A stretch of 64,000 nt of DNA from Streptomyces sp. SID9727 (lineage in GTDB: Bacteria > Actinomycetota > Actinomycetes > Streptomycetales > Streptomycetaceae), in the NCBI RefSeq assembly GCF_010550605.1, contig NZ_JAAGNI010000136.1, positions 186,001 through 250,000 of the forward strand, in the 5' to 3' direction. Under the pieces are notes generated by a model. That model saw only the letters and a program-made list of their open reading frames with translations, searched no databases and had not been told where the DNA came from. Shown here piece after piece: positions 17,885 to 25,923 of the stretch (positions within the stretch are counted from its first letter, which is position 1; each line of letters opens with the position of its first letter). The position numbers and the translations under genes were made by a program.

Positions 17885-18588
17885 CCTCGGCCGCGGACAG
17901 GCCGCGCACTCCCTCGGGTGCGGCCAGCGCTCGAACGGCGTCCGGCCCGACGGCCGCCCGGCGGGCAGCCGCGTTCCGGGCGTTCGGAAGCACTTGGTCA
18001 CCGCGACATTTCGAGCACCCGAGACGGGGCCGTCCGTCCTCGCGCGTGGTAGGCCTTCGTGACGGCTGCCACGTCGCGCCGCGGGACCTCGACGCAAGGA
18101 CAACGACACAGAACGGCAAACAAACAGAACATTTCATTTTCACGGGATATACGCGGGACCGAGCCCCTGACACGCCGCCATCTAAGCTACTGGTTTGGGA
18201 AGGCGCCGGAAACGCCGACGGCCTCCGGAGCCTGTGCACTTCAAGTCTGCGGCAGCGCCCTTCTCCTATCGGCACCTTCTCTCTGCAGCACGCGCACCAG
18301 GCAGCCATGGGCCACCGACTCAACAGAGCGCGGCGTTTGACGGGCACGGAGGGGCGTCCTGACCGCCCCCTCCCCGGCCGTGACGCTCCACTCCGCCCCG
18401 CATGGCGGCACATCTGCCTCTGTCATTACAGCGACTCGCGCGTGGGACTCCTCTGGGACTTTCCTGGGACTTTCGGCTGCATCAAGGGGTACGAGGGTGA
18501 AAGAAAGGAAAGGGTGTTTCCCCAGGTCAGAGACCCTGCGTCACGAGTCTGCGCAGCTCACAGGGCTGCCGAGTCTTTTCCGGGACAT
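17885..18588. other. Gene-free stretch after the terD-like gene
   Basis: I find no ORF with convincing codon bias on either strand. The stretch includes an AT-richer patch around 18105-18200 (runs such as aaacaaacagaacatttc) quite unlike the surrounding GC-rich DNA, and a short tandem repeat at 18453-18474. It looks like decayed or recombined sequence between two accessory modules. An upstream portion of a retron RNA could also lie here. Confidence 0.5.
18453..18474 (+). repeat. Tandem 11-base repeat
   Basis: CTGGGACTTTC occurs twice in direct succession (18453-18463 and 18464-18474), preceded by a partial copy GTGGGACTCCT. It lies in gene-free DNA upstream of the reverse transcriptase. It could be an iteron-like protein site, a recombination scar or chance slippage. 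Confidence 0.55.
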
Positions 18589-18638
18589 CTGAGGGGTGGG
18601 GTGTCGTGCCCCTTGAGCCCAGGGGCACGACACCTCAG
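18589..18638 (+). terminator. Long perfect hairpin upstream of the reverse transcriptase
   Basis: Arms GTGTCGTGCCCCT (18601-18613) and AGGGGCACGACAC (18621-18633) pair perfectly over 13 bases around a 7-base loop. CTGAG (18589-18593) and CTCAG (18634-18638) can pair outside, leaving a one-sided bulge. No gene ends close by, so a terminator role is only one option. It could be the msd stem of a retron RNA, although it lies about 480 bases before the enzyme start. Confidence 0.5.
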
Positions 18639-18839
18639 CCCGATGTGGGCCGGGTCACTCCGACCGCGCCGGCGAACGTGGCCTGTGGCTCGCTGCCCGT
18701 GCTCCGCCCGGTGGGAATGTGTCCCCCACCCACCCGGTGGCACGTCCGTCCGGGCCACGTTGTCAGCAGCCCGCATCTGTGAACCTCCGAGCTCACAACC
18801 AATGAGGGAATCCTTCCTGCCCAACGCTGCAGGGAGCCA

Positions 18840-19110
18840 GCGAGTTCGATGCTTCGTCAGGTGACCTGAACCGGTGGGGTCGATACGTCGGGCAGTTACG
18901 ATCTTCCTCAGCGCAGTCGACGGGTCTCAGGAACCCATCCCTTGCGATGGGCCCTCCGGTCCTGACGTCCGGGTGCTGATCACACCGGATGTTCGGGGTC
19001 GAGCCCTGTGCTTGTCACAGGGTGGCGGAGGGATACAGCGGCCGCCCGTACAGGGGCGGTGAAACAGCTCAAGGTGAGGCTCGTCGGCTTGCGTCTCATT
19101 GACGGGGGAC
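18840..19110 (+). ncRNA. Candidate structured RNA (msr-msd region) of the retron-like element
   Basis: At least five successive stem-loops precede the reverse transcriptase start. One is TCAGGA/TCCTGA (18927-18932, 18960-18965) enclosing CCCATC/GATGGG. The next is TCCGGGTG pairing with CACaCCGGA (about 18967-18990). CCCTGTG-cttgt-CACAGGG follows at about 19004-19022. Then CCGCCC pairs with GGGCGG near 19042-19059, and TGAGGC pairs with GTCTCA near 19075-19097. Retron RNAs lie directly upstream of their enzyme and contain such serial stems. I could not find convincing a1/a2 end repeats or the branching G, so boundaries and identity are uncertain. Confidence 0.35.
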
Positions 19111-19121
19111 GGGACGGTTCG

Positions 19122-21236
19122 ATGACGACGGCAGACGACTACGCGGATCTCAGCCCCGCGGAGTTCCTCCGCGCGGTGGTCAGCGGCTCGATCTACCCGT
19201 ACGCAGAGCACCGGATACCCAAGCCTCGTGGCGGGCTGCGGACCTTGCATGCCCCCATCCCCCGGTTGGCGTGGGTGCAGCAGGAGATCCTGGTCCGTCT
19301 GGGCGCTCTTCCAGCCAGGTTCCAGCCACACCCGGCCGCGTTCGCGTATCGGCGGGGCCGCTCGGTCGTGGACTGCGCAGCAGTCCATCTGCGGGCCCAC
19401 ACAGTGTTCCGCCTGGACATCGCCGACTTCTTCGGAAGCATCCGGGAGCGGCATGTCCACGCGGCTCTGAAGGACGCGTGGCCCCGCACGGCGGGGCCTG
19501 AGTACCGAATCGAACTCGTGGGAAACGACGGCTGCCCGGAGATCGGCCTGCGCCGTGTCGGCCGCACCTTCGGTGCCTACACCACGGCCCGGTTGGTCAC
19601 CGTGTCACCGCCTGCGTCGGACCAGACCTGGACGAACCGTGGCACCGGCCACCGCGACGTGTACCTGGAGACCACCGGGCAGCACTTCTCCGTCCGCCGG
19701 CCCGCCCTGGTCCACAGGCACACCCGCGAGGGTTTCCTGCCACAGGGCGCTCCCACCAGTGGGTATCTGTCGAACATCGTCATGCGCGACGTCGACGAGG
19801 TCGTCTCGCACCGGGCCGAGTCCCTGGGGTTGCGCTACACCCGCTACAGCGACGACATGTACTTCTCCAGCCGTGGTCCCGTGAGCCACGATCGCGTGGA
19901 CCGTCTCGTCGCCGAGGTGAAGAGGGCCCTGGAACCGCTGGGCATGAGACTCAACGCGAAGAAGACCTATGTGGCTCGACCCGGTGCTCGCCGAAGCGTA
20001 CTGGGCATCGTCGTCGACGGCCCGACTCCTCGCCTGACGCGCGCGTACAAGCGCCGCATCACCAAACATGTGCGAGGGGCCGCGTCGTTCGGTGTCGTGC
20101 AGCATTGCCATCATCAGAAGTTCGGAGATCTGGCCGCGCTGGACGCTCATGTCACCGGGCTGCTGTCCTTCGCGCACATGGTCGAACCCGGCTGGGCCGG
20201 AAAACAGCTCGCGGCCTGGAAGCGGCTGCGTGAGATTCCGCTGGAGCACGAAGAACCGGTGATCGCCCAGTTCGGGCTGGATCTTCCTTGGGACGAGGAG
20301 GTCGAGGTCTCTCAGGCGGACCTGGCCAAGGCGTCGATCGACGATCTCGTCCGAGGCGCCCAGCGCTATCGCTCGTCCGCCGACTACGTGCGGATGCTCG
20401 AGTTCGTCGGACGCTTCAGACGGTACGCCCCGTTCAATGCGATGGTTGTCCATATCCAGAGGCCGGGCGCGCGTTACGTACTGTCCTCCTCCGAGTGGAA
20501 GTCGAAGTACCGGCGGGTACTCAGACCCGGCGCACAACCGCTGTTGATCTTCCAACCCCGCGGGCCCTACATGCTCGTTTACGACGTCGGGGACACAGAA
20601 GCCCTGCCGGGGGCCCGGGCACTGCCCAAGGAGGTCACCGCCCCTGTGTCGGTGTCATCGCGGGCCGGTGAGAAGGAAGTCGCCGAGGTCTGGCACCACA
20701 CGAAGTCGAACCTGGCGCCGCTGGGAATCCGGCTGACCTTGGTCGACCACGCGGCTTCCTCCTGCGGGCGCACGTACCCGAGCAGGTCCGGCGGTTCCGT
20801 AGGGCGTTCTGGCAGCAGGCCCGGGGATCGACCGGAGACCTACCCGACGCTGTTCGAGATCGAGGTCAACCGGAATCTGCCCCTGCTGGACCGGTACGCC
20901 ACGCTGGCCCACGAGCTGGGGCACCTGTTCTGCGGACACCTCGGCGCAGGTCCTGGGGAGACCTGGCCCGATCGTCGGTCGCGGCCCCGCTCGGACGAGG
21001 AACGCGCCACGGCCCATGCCCGCAACGAGGTCGAGGCCGAGTCCATCGCCTACATGGTCCTCAGGCGGCTGGACCCGAATGTCCAGATGGGCGACTACAT
21101 CACCGGACACCTCGGCCCCGACCAACAGGTCCCCGACAGCGTCGCCCTCAACCTCACGTTCAAGGCCGCCGGCCTGATCATCGAGATGGGGAGGAAACGC
21201 GTCCCTGCCACCCGGCTGCAGAAGTCGAAGAAGTGA
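19122..21236 (+). CDS. Retron-like reverse transcriptase fused to an ArdC-like metallopeptidase
   Basis: This is a 704-residue two-part protein. Residues 30-320 are a group-II/retron-type reverse transcriptase: FRLDIADFF with catalytic Asp99, LPQGAPTSG at 207-214 and RYSDDMYF with Asp244 and Asp245 (YSDD instead of YADD). Two retron hallmarks appear in altered form: CAAVH at 85-89 for NAxxH, and VLG at 293-295 for VTG. Residues 420-700 resemble ArdC: an N-part (RFRRYAPFNAMVVHIQRPGA, VYDVGDTEALPG) and a zinc-metallopeptidase signature HELGH at 597-601, followed by NEVEAESIAY that could give the third ligand. In known retrons the fused or neighbouring protein is the toxic effector controlled by the RT-DNA complex; here the peptidase would fill that role by inference. 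ATG 19122 has GGGGGA about 12 bases upstream. Nothing else is in the operon. Confidence 0.87.
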   Translation: MTTADDYADLSPAEFLRAVVSGSIYPYAEHRIPKPRGGLRTLHAPIPRLAWVQQEILVRLGALPARFQPHPAAFAYRRGRSVVDCAAVHLRAHTVFRLDIADFFGSIRERHVHAALKDAWPRTAGPEYRIELVGNDGCPEIGLRRVGRTFGAYTTARLVTVSPPASDQTWTNRGTGHRDVYLETTGQHFSVRRPALVHRHTREGFLPQGAPTSGYLSNIVMRDVDEVVSHRAESLGLRYTRYSDDMYFSSRGPVSHDRVDRLVAEVKRALEPLGMRLNAKKTYVARPGARRSVLGIVVDGPTPRLTRAYKRRITKHVRGAASFGVVQHCHHQKFGDLAALDAHVTGLLSFAHMVEPGWAGKQLAAWKRLREIPLEHEEPVIAQFGLDLPWDEEVEVSQADLAKASIDDLVRGAQRYRSSADYVRMLEFVGRFRRYAPFNAMVVHIQRPGARYVLSSSEWKSKYRRVLRPGAQPLLIFQPRGPYMLVYDVGDTEALPGARALPKEVTAPVSVSSRAGEKEVAEVWHHTKSNLAPLGIRLTLVDHAASSCGRTYPSRSGGSVGRSGSRPGDRPETYPTLFEIEVNRNLPLLDRYATLAHELGHLFCGHLGAGPGETWPDRRSRPRSDEERATAHARNEVEAESIAYMVLRRLDPNVQMGDYITGHLGPDQQVPDSVALNLTFKAAGLIIEMGRKRVPATRLQKSKK

Positions 21237-21444
21237 TCAGGGTACCCACCCTGGGTCCCACGAACTTCTGCGAGTTCGGTTCAGACGTCGATCAACCGTC
21301 CACTCGCCGCCGGGAGGGCCAGATCTGCCTCAGCAGCAGAGCCTCCATGCCCGGTGGGACTCGCGCTGCGCACCAGGGAGAAGGCCTTCCGGTCAAGCCC
21401 CTGATGCGCCATGCGGACGACGGAATCTCCTGCCTGCCATGCCC

Positions 21445-22677
21445 TCAGACTCGCATCCCCAGCTTCAGGGCAGCTTCGCGGGCCTTCTCGTCGGCCATGG
21501 CGATAAGTCGCTTCCGGCCGCCGTGGGTCTGGAAGTCCGCCTGCGACTTGGCGAGGAGGACTTCCGCTCGCTCCGTCAGTTTGTGCGCTGCGTTCAGTGT
21601 CTTGATGCGGTCCTTGGTATACCGATTGGACGGCAGCGCGTGAACCACACTCGTCAGCACACGGACGCTGGTGATCAGGCGGCGCACGGTCTGGCGCTGG
21701 GCCTCCAGCTCAGCAGCGCGCTGGATCGCGCGCGAGTCCGGGAACTGACGGCGTCCGGAAGCCACTTGATCCTCGCTGGACGTCGTCCGGATCCACCCGG
21801 CGGTCCGGTCACGGCGAGCAGTCAGCCGAGACGCTGCCGCGTTCACTGGAGTGATGTGGCCGGGCTCCACAAGGGAGAACAGGGCGATCCCCCTCTCGTC
21901 CGCGAACCTCAGGGCACTGGCCGTATAGCCACCGGACGCGTAGAACAGCAGGTGATGGTGCGCGTCCGCCACCCCCCGCAGTTCTCGGATGGGGCCGACA
22001 CCGATCGGCTGACCGTAGTGTTTCACCTGCGCGATGGCATCGTGGGCGATCACGTCGATACCCCCGTCCGCGCCGGAACCTGTCACCTGTGCATCGGCGA
22101 ATCCGATACTGCGCATGTGGTCGACGGCGGCGAGCTCGGCGTCCTGCCATGTGCGGATGGCTCTCCCGCGGAACAGCCTCTCCTGGGAGCCGGTGCATTC
22201 CTTCGCGTGCGGAGGTGTGGATGCCCGGCCGGGATTCCCCGGGTGTGCTCGGGGGAACCCGGAGGCGTCGCTGTCGCCCTGCGGGAGGTACGGAGAAGTG
22301 CCCGGGCCGTCGTCACCGCCAGGCCGACCGGCGTCCATCAAAGCACGGGCCACCAACGGCGAAAGGGGCTTGAGCTCCATCGCCCCCTCTGGGCCATCGA
22401 GCACGACCGCCTCGACGAACCGCGACTGGCTCCCAGTCCCCAGAACGGTGAGGGGACGGCGCAGTTCCATGCGTTCCACCTTGAAGGCGCCCCTCCACAG
22501 GAGGAGACGCCGGCCGGTCAGCGCACCGTGGAACCGGAGAGTGGTGAAAAGCGACTCGACCCGCTCACCAGGCGCCAGATGCGTCAGCAACTGCTCGGCC
22601 TGTGGTGAGTTGCCTACCCAGCCGCTGCCGCGGACAGCAGCGGAGGTACGAGGGTCGGTGCGGAGGCTTGACACCAT
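21445..22677 (-). CDS. Mrr-type restriction endonuclease with PH-like N-domain
   Basis: The protein has 410 residues from ATG 22677. The central part is an Mrr catalytic domain: WQDAELAAVDHMRSIGF, then GADGGIDVIAHDAIAQVKHY with the D...QxK-type PD-(D/E)xK core, and a following helix GVGPIRELRGVA. Such enzymes cleave modified DNA or act as single-chain restriction nucleases. The N-terminal 110 residues (GERVESLFTTLRFHGALTGRRLLLW) look like a bacterial PH-like or sensor domain. The C-terminal 90 residues are helical and basic. An open frame extends upstream to 22881, adding 68 residues, but that stretch contains a strong inverted repeat and has no good homology by eye; I prefer the shorter form. 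The gene converges on the reverse transcriptase gene with a 208-base gap and diverges from a secreted-protein gene. Confidence 0.8.
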   Translation of the reverse strand: MVSSLRTDPRTSAAVRGSGWVGNSPQAEQLLTHLAPGERVESLFTTLRFHGALTGRRLLLWRGAFKVERMELRRPLTVLGTGSQSRFVEAVVLDGPEGAMELKPLSPLVARALMDAGRPGGDDGPGTSPYLPQGDSDASGFPRAHPGNPGRASTPPHAKECTGSQERLFRGRAIRTWQDAELAAVDHMRSIGFADAQVTGSGADGGIDVIAHDAIAQVKHYGQPIGVGPIRELRGVADAHHHLLFYASGGYTASALRFADERGIALFSLVEPGHITPVNAAASRLTARRDRTAGWIRTTSSEDQVASGRRQFPDSRAIQRAAELEAQRQTVRRLITSVRVLTSVVHALPSNRYTKDRIKTLNAAHKLTERAEVLLAKSQADFQTHGGRKRLIAMADEKAREAALKLGMRV

Positions 22678-22698
22678 GCCATCTTGCACCAACTCAGC

Positions 22699-22751
22699 GG
22701 TGCACTCGGAGGGTTCCGGTGTGGAACCTAGTTCCCGGTGTGGAGTGCACC
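22699..22751 (-). promoter_or_regulatory. Nested inverted repeats upstream of the Mrr-type gene
   Basis: An outer 9-base inverted repeat GGTGCACTC/GAGTGCACC (22699-22707, 22743-22751) encloses an inner hairpin GGTTCC-ggtgt-GGAACC (22712-22728). GGTGTGGA also occurs twice as a direct repeat inside. Situated 20-75 bases before the ATG, this is a good candidate operator or leader structure. Confidence 0.5.
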
Positions 22752-22972
22752 GTGCATTCAGCTGATCGAGGACTATCTCGAGGTAGCCCTTGGTCTGGAC
22801 GGCCGACTGGCGGGAGGCCACTTCGCGGGATCGGAGGGCGGCGTCCTCCTGGGTCCCGGCCCCACGGAATTCGCCCGGCATTCGCGAGCCATCTCCCGGA
22901 AGGGGGCATCACGTTCGGGCTGGGCCGAGAACGTCGGGCCGCCCGCCCGACGACCACCTCAGGATGGATTCC

Positions 22973-24388
22973 GTGACCACATCGCCCTCCCGCTCCCGGC
23001 GGCCCCGCGCTCTCGCCCGCTTCCTCGTCGTCGCGCCGCTGCTGGCCGCCGGGGCGCTGACCGGTGTGCCGGCGGCACACGCGGCCCCGGCGGACGACGT
23101 GCGCATCAACGAGGTGGTGACCACCGGCGATGTGAACGATTCGGTCGAGCTGTACAACAAGGGCACCGCGTCGGTCGACGTGTCGGGCTGGATCCTGAAG
23201 GACGACGACAAGGACCACTCGTACACGATCCCCTCCGGAACGGCGCTGGCACCCGGCGGCTTCCGGGCGTTCGACGTCAGCGGCGCGTTCGGGCTGGGCT
23301 CGGCGGACCAGGCCCGGCTGTACCTGGCGGACGGCAAGACCCAGGTGGACGGCTTCTCGTGGAGCAAGCACTCGGACCCGTCCTGGTCGCGCTGCGGCGA
23401 CGGCACGGGGTCCTTCGCGCAGGCGGACTCGGTGACGCTGGGCGCCGCGAACGACTGCGGTACGGGTGGGGGCCCGACGACCCCCGTGGCGTGGCCGGGC
23501 GGCAGCGCGGTCGCCACCGCGGACGGCTTGAACGTCTTCGGCGAGGACCTGAGCGGCCTCTACCAGGACGGCGGGGTGCTGTGGGCGGCGCAGAACAGCG
23601 GCACGCTGTGGCGCCTGGTGTCGGACGGGTCCGGCGGCTGGAAGCCGGACACCGCGAACGGCTGGTCCTCGGGCAAGTCCCTGCGCTTCCCGGGCGGCTC
23701 CGGCAGCCCGGACAGTGAGGGGGTGACCGCGACCCCGGGCGGGATCTTCGTCGCGAGCGAGCGCAACGGGGACGCCTCGGGCACGAGCCGCCTGTCGGTG
23801 CTGCGGTACGACGTGAGCGGTACGGGCACGTCGCTGACGGCCACCAAGGAGTGGAACCTCACCTCGGACCTCCCCTCGACCGGCTCCAACCTGGGCCTCG
23901 AAGCGATCACCTGGGTGCCGGACGCGTCGCTGACGGGCGCCGGTCTGAAGGACGCCTCGACGGGCGCCGCGTACGACCCGGCCCACTACGGCGCGCACGG
24001 CGACGGCGTCTTCCTCGTCGGCGTCGAGGGCACGGGCATGGTGTACGGCTACGTCCTCGCCGACTCCGGTTCGTACACCCGGATCGCCTCCTTCAGCAGT
24101 GGCCTGTCCGGCGTGATGGAGCTCCAGTGGGAGCCCCAGGCGTCCCGCCTCTGGGCGGTCTGCGACGACACCTGCGACGGTCGCCACCAGACCCTCGCGG
24201 TCAGCACCACGGGCGTGTTCGCCCCGACCACGACGTACAACCGCCCCTCGGGCATGCCGAACTACAACAACGAGGGCTTCGCCCTGGCAGGCGCGGACGC
24301 GTGCGTGGCGGGGTCGAAGCCGGTGTACTGGTCCGACGACGCCAACGACGGCGGGCACGCCCTGCGGCGGGGCAGCGTCAGCTGCTGA
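22973..24388 (+). CDS. Secreted lamin-tail-domain protein with propeller-like C-part
   Basis: The product has 471 residues from GTG 22973, with AGGA eight bases upstream; ATG 22964 would add three residues. A signal peptide covers about residues 1-34, with an Arg-rich start, hydrophobic core LVVAPLLAAGALTG and an AHAA cleavage region. A lamin tail domain follows at about 36-155 (DDVRINEVVTTGD, VELYNKGTASVDVSGWILKD), an Ig-like beta-sandwich often attached to extracellular nucleases and surface enzymes. The rest (about 170-471) has repeated beta-strand motifs such as GGVLWAAQNSGTLWRL and resembles an esterase-like or strictosidine-synthase-like beta-propeller. I see no nuclease motif and no cell-wall anchor, so it should be released outside the cell. 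Function is unknown. It is monocistronic and converges on the following gene. Confidence 0.83.
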   Translation: MTTSPSRSRRPRALARFLVVAPLLAAGALTGVPAAHAAPADDVRINEVVTTGDVNDSVELYNKGTASVDVSGWILKDDDKDHSYTIPSGTALAPGGFRAFDVSGAFGLGSADQARLYLADGKTQVDGFSWSKHSDPSWSRCGDGTGSFAQADSVTLGAANDCGTGGGPTTPVAWPGGSAVATADGLNVFGEDLSGLYQDGGVLWAAQNSGTLWRLVSDGSGGWKPDTANGWSSGKSLRFPGGSGSPDSEGVTATPGGIFVASERNGDASGTSRLSVLRYDVSGTGTSLTATKEWNLTSDLPSTGSNLGLEAITWVPDASLTGAGLKDASTGAAYDPAHYGAHGDGVFLVGVEGTGMVYGYVLADSGSYTRIASFSSGLSGVMELQWEPQASRLWAVCDDTCDGRHQTLAVSTTGVFAPTTTYNRPSGMPNYNNEGFALAGADACVAGSKPVYWSDDANDGGHALRRGSVSC

Positions 24389-24408
24389 GGGGAGACACGG
24401 GCACGGGG

Positions 24409-24948
24409 TCACGGTGTCCGGCGGAGGGAGGCGTCCAGCGCGGCCATGAGGTGCGCGGCGCGGCTCCCGCCGCCGGGCGCGGGCGGGTAGCGGCGGAGGA
24501 CGTCGATCAGGGCGGGGGTGGCCCGTTCGCAGGCCCCTTCGAGCACCCGGTTCCCGGCCTCGGGGTCCTCCCCCGCCTCGATCTCCGCGATGCGGGCCGC
24601 GTTCGCGGCGGCCCGCAGGATGTGGCCGACTTGGTGGGCCTTGGCGATGGGGTGCAGATAGGCGGCGGACGCGGCGTCGCCCGCCGCCTGCGCGGCGAGG
24701 CGTGCGGCTTCGGTGGCCACGTCCCTCGCCGCGCGGTGCGCGTCCATCGACGCGACGCGCTGGAGCCTGGTCCGGGGCGCGCCGTCGATGAACTCCCGGG
24801 CCGCCGCGAGGGCGGCGCGCGGCCTGCCGTCGTCGGGGTGGGCGTCCTCGAACACCGCCAGGACGCCTTGCGCCGCCTCGGCGGCGTACCGCGCCACGAC
24901 GCGCAGCTCGCCCATGGACAGCTCGAAATCCCCGCTCACGCCCGTCAT
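24409..24948 (-). CDS. Imm5-like putative immunity protein
   Basis: The 179-residue product is all-helical and very Ala/Arg-rich. It shows the pattern I associate with the Imm5-like family: LSMGELRVVARYAAE at the start, RTRLQRVASMDAHRAA in the middle, then AAGDAASAAYLHPIAKAHQVG and a C-terminal PALIDVLRRYPPAP. The family has been proposed from genome context to be immunity proteins of polymorphic toxins, but many members in Streptomyces stand alone, and here no toxin gene is adjacent. It is cytoplasmic, with no signal or membrane segment. The start at ATG 24948 has no clear ribosome site; a GTG nine bases further in is an alternative. It converges with the lamin-tail gene. Confidence 0.75.
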   Translation of the reverse strand: MTGVSGDFELSMGELRVVARYAAEAAQGVLAVFEDAHPDDGRPRAALAAAREFIDGAPRTRLQRVASMDAHRAARDVATEAARLAAQAAGDAASAAYLHPIAKAHQVGHILRAAANAARIAEIEAGEDPEAGNRVLEGACERATPALIDVLRRYPPAPGGGSRAAHLMAALDASLRRTP

Positions 24949-24995
24949 TCGAGCGATCGTCGCACATGGCCCCGCGTCTGGCTTTACGGCTCCGA

Positions 24996-25024
24996 GGGGC
25001 CGCCCTGTCCGCCGGGGCGGCCCC
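24996..25024 (-). terminator. Terminator hairpin of the MerR-type gene
   Basis: Arms GGGGCCGCCC (24996-25005) and GGGCGGCCCC (25015-25024) pair perfectly over ten bases with a nine-base loop. It lies ten bases beyond the stop of the minus-strand regulator gene and carries no T-tract. Confidence 0.65.
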
Positions 25025-25033
25025 CGTCCGTCT

Positions 25034-25792
25034 TCAGGTGAGGCGTTCGGCCGTGTACGCCTCGACGGCGTCGCGCTGGAACGCGGCGAGGCCGGGGGCG
25101 ATCGCCTCGTAGGCCGCCCGCCACTCGCGGTTGTCCACGATGGAGCGCCCCATGGCCAGGTGCTCGTCGGCGGTGACCGGTCGCAGCGCGGAGAGCAGCC
25201 GGTAGTGGGCGTCGGTCTCGGCCTGGACCGGCGCGGAGTCGGCCGTGTGCCCGGCGGCCCGGAGCTCGGCGAGGCGGATCATCCGGGCCGTGCGGTCGCG
25301 CTGCCCGGCCTCGATGTCCTCCGGGTTCATCGCGGCGACGTGCTGGGCGACCCGCTCGGCGTGGGCGGGGAAGTCGCGCAGGCTCTCCTGGTACTGGGTC
25401 GGCTGTACGCCCTCGAACAGGTTCTCCGGTCGGTTGATGGTCATGGGTGCGTCGTCCTTCCTGGACTGTTCCAGTTCGGCGATCGTGCGCGAGACGGTGG
25501 TGGCCAGCGTGTCGAGCCGGTCCCGTTCGGCCAGCAGCCGACGGTGGTGGCCGCGCAGGGCCTCCACCGCGTCGACCTGCTCGGCCAGGACGCGGCCGAT
25601 GTCCTCCAGCCCGAGCCCCAGCTCCCGCAGGACCAGGATCTGCTGCAGCCGCAGGAGCTGGCGCTCGCCGTAGTACCGCAGCCCGCCCGCCCCCGTACGG
25701 GCGGGCGGCAGCAGGCCGACCGCGTCGTAGTGCCGCAGCGTCCGCGCGGTCACCCCGGACATCCGGGCCACCTCGGCGGTCGGCCACTCCAT
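25034..25792 (-). CDS. MerR-family regulator with TipAS-like ligand domain
   Basis: The product is a 252-residue transcription regulator. Residues 1-70 are a MerR winged helix-turn-helix (WPTAEVARMSGVTARTLRHY then LRYYGERQLLRLQQI), followed by a coiled-coil dimer helix at about 75-110. The C-terminal 130 residues contain the TipAS-type fold (NLFEGVQPTQYQESL, then a helical bundle ending EAYTAERLT), which in TipAL binds thiopeptide antibiotics and related cyclic ligands. MerR proteins usually activate promoters with long spacers and often their own gene. ATG 25792 is chosen because MEW-PTAEV is the typical family start; GTG 25801 would add three residues. No obvious efflux or target gene is adjacent, so its regulon is unknown. 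Confidence 0.85.
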   Translation of the reverse strand: MEWPTAEVARMSGVTARTLRHYDAVGLLPPARTGAGGLRYYGERQLLRLQQILVLRELGLGLEDIGRVLAEQVDAVEALRGHHRRLLAERDRLDTLATTVSRTIAELEQSRKDDAPMTINRPENLFEGVQPTQYQESLRDFPAHAERVAQHVAAMNPEDIEAGQRDRTARMIRLAELRAAGHTADSAPVQAETDAHYRLLSALRPVTADEHLAMGRSIVDNREWRAAYEAIAPGLAAFQRDAVEAYTAERLT

Positions 25793-25923
25793 CGCCTTCA
25801 CCCCGCGCTCTCGCCGTACCGAGCCGGTGGTTCCGGCCCTGTCCCAGGACCGTAGAAGCTTCCCTTACGTCAGCCACAAGGCGACTTCGTCCGGACCGAG
25901 GCCGGGGCCGGCGCGTGGGCGGC

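Noticed and set aside
18453..18474. The tandem 11-mer as a CRISPR or iteron array
   Set aside because: There are only two full copies without spacers, and no cas or rep genes are near.
17713..18864. Plus-strand frames in the gap after the terD-like gene as a possible gene
   Set aside because: Codon bias is lost, no ribosome site or homology is seen and the frame crosses strong hairpins. Treated as non-coding.
22678..22881. A 68-residue N-terminal extension of the Mrr-type protein
   Set aside because: It would place the nested inverted repeats inside the coding region and shows no recognisable domain. It remains possible, so it is mentioned in the gene entry.
24409..24948. The Imm5-like gene as half of a toxin-immunity pair
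   Set aside because: Neither neighbour shows a toxin domain. The lamin-tail protein is convergent and lacks nuclease motifs.
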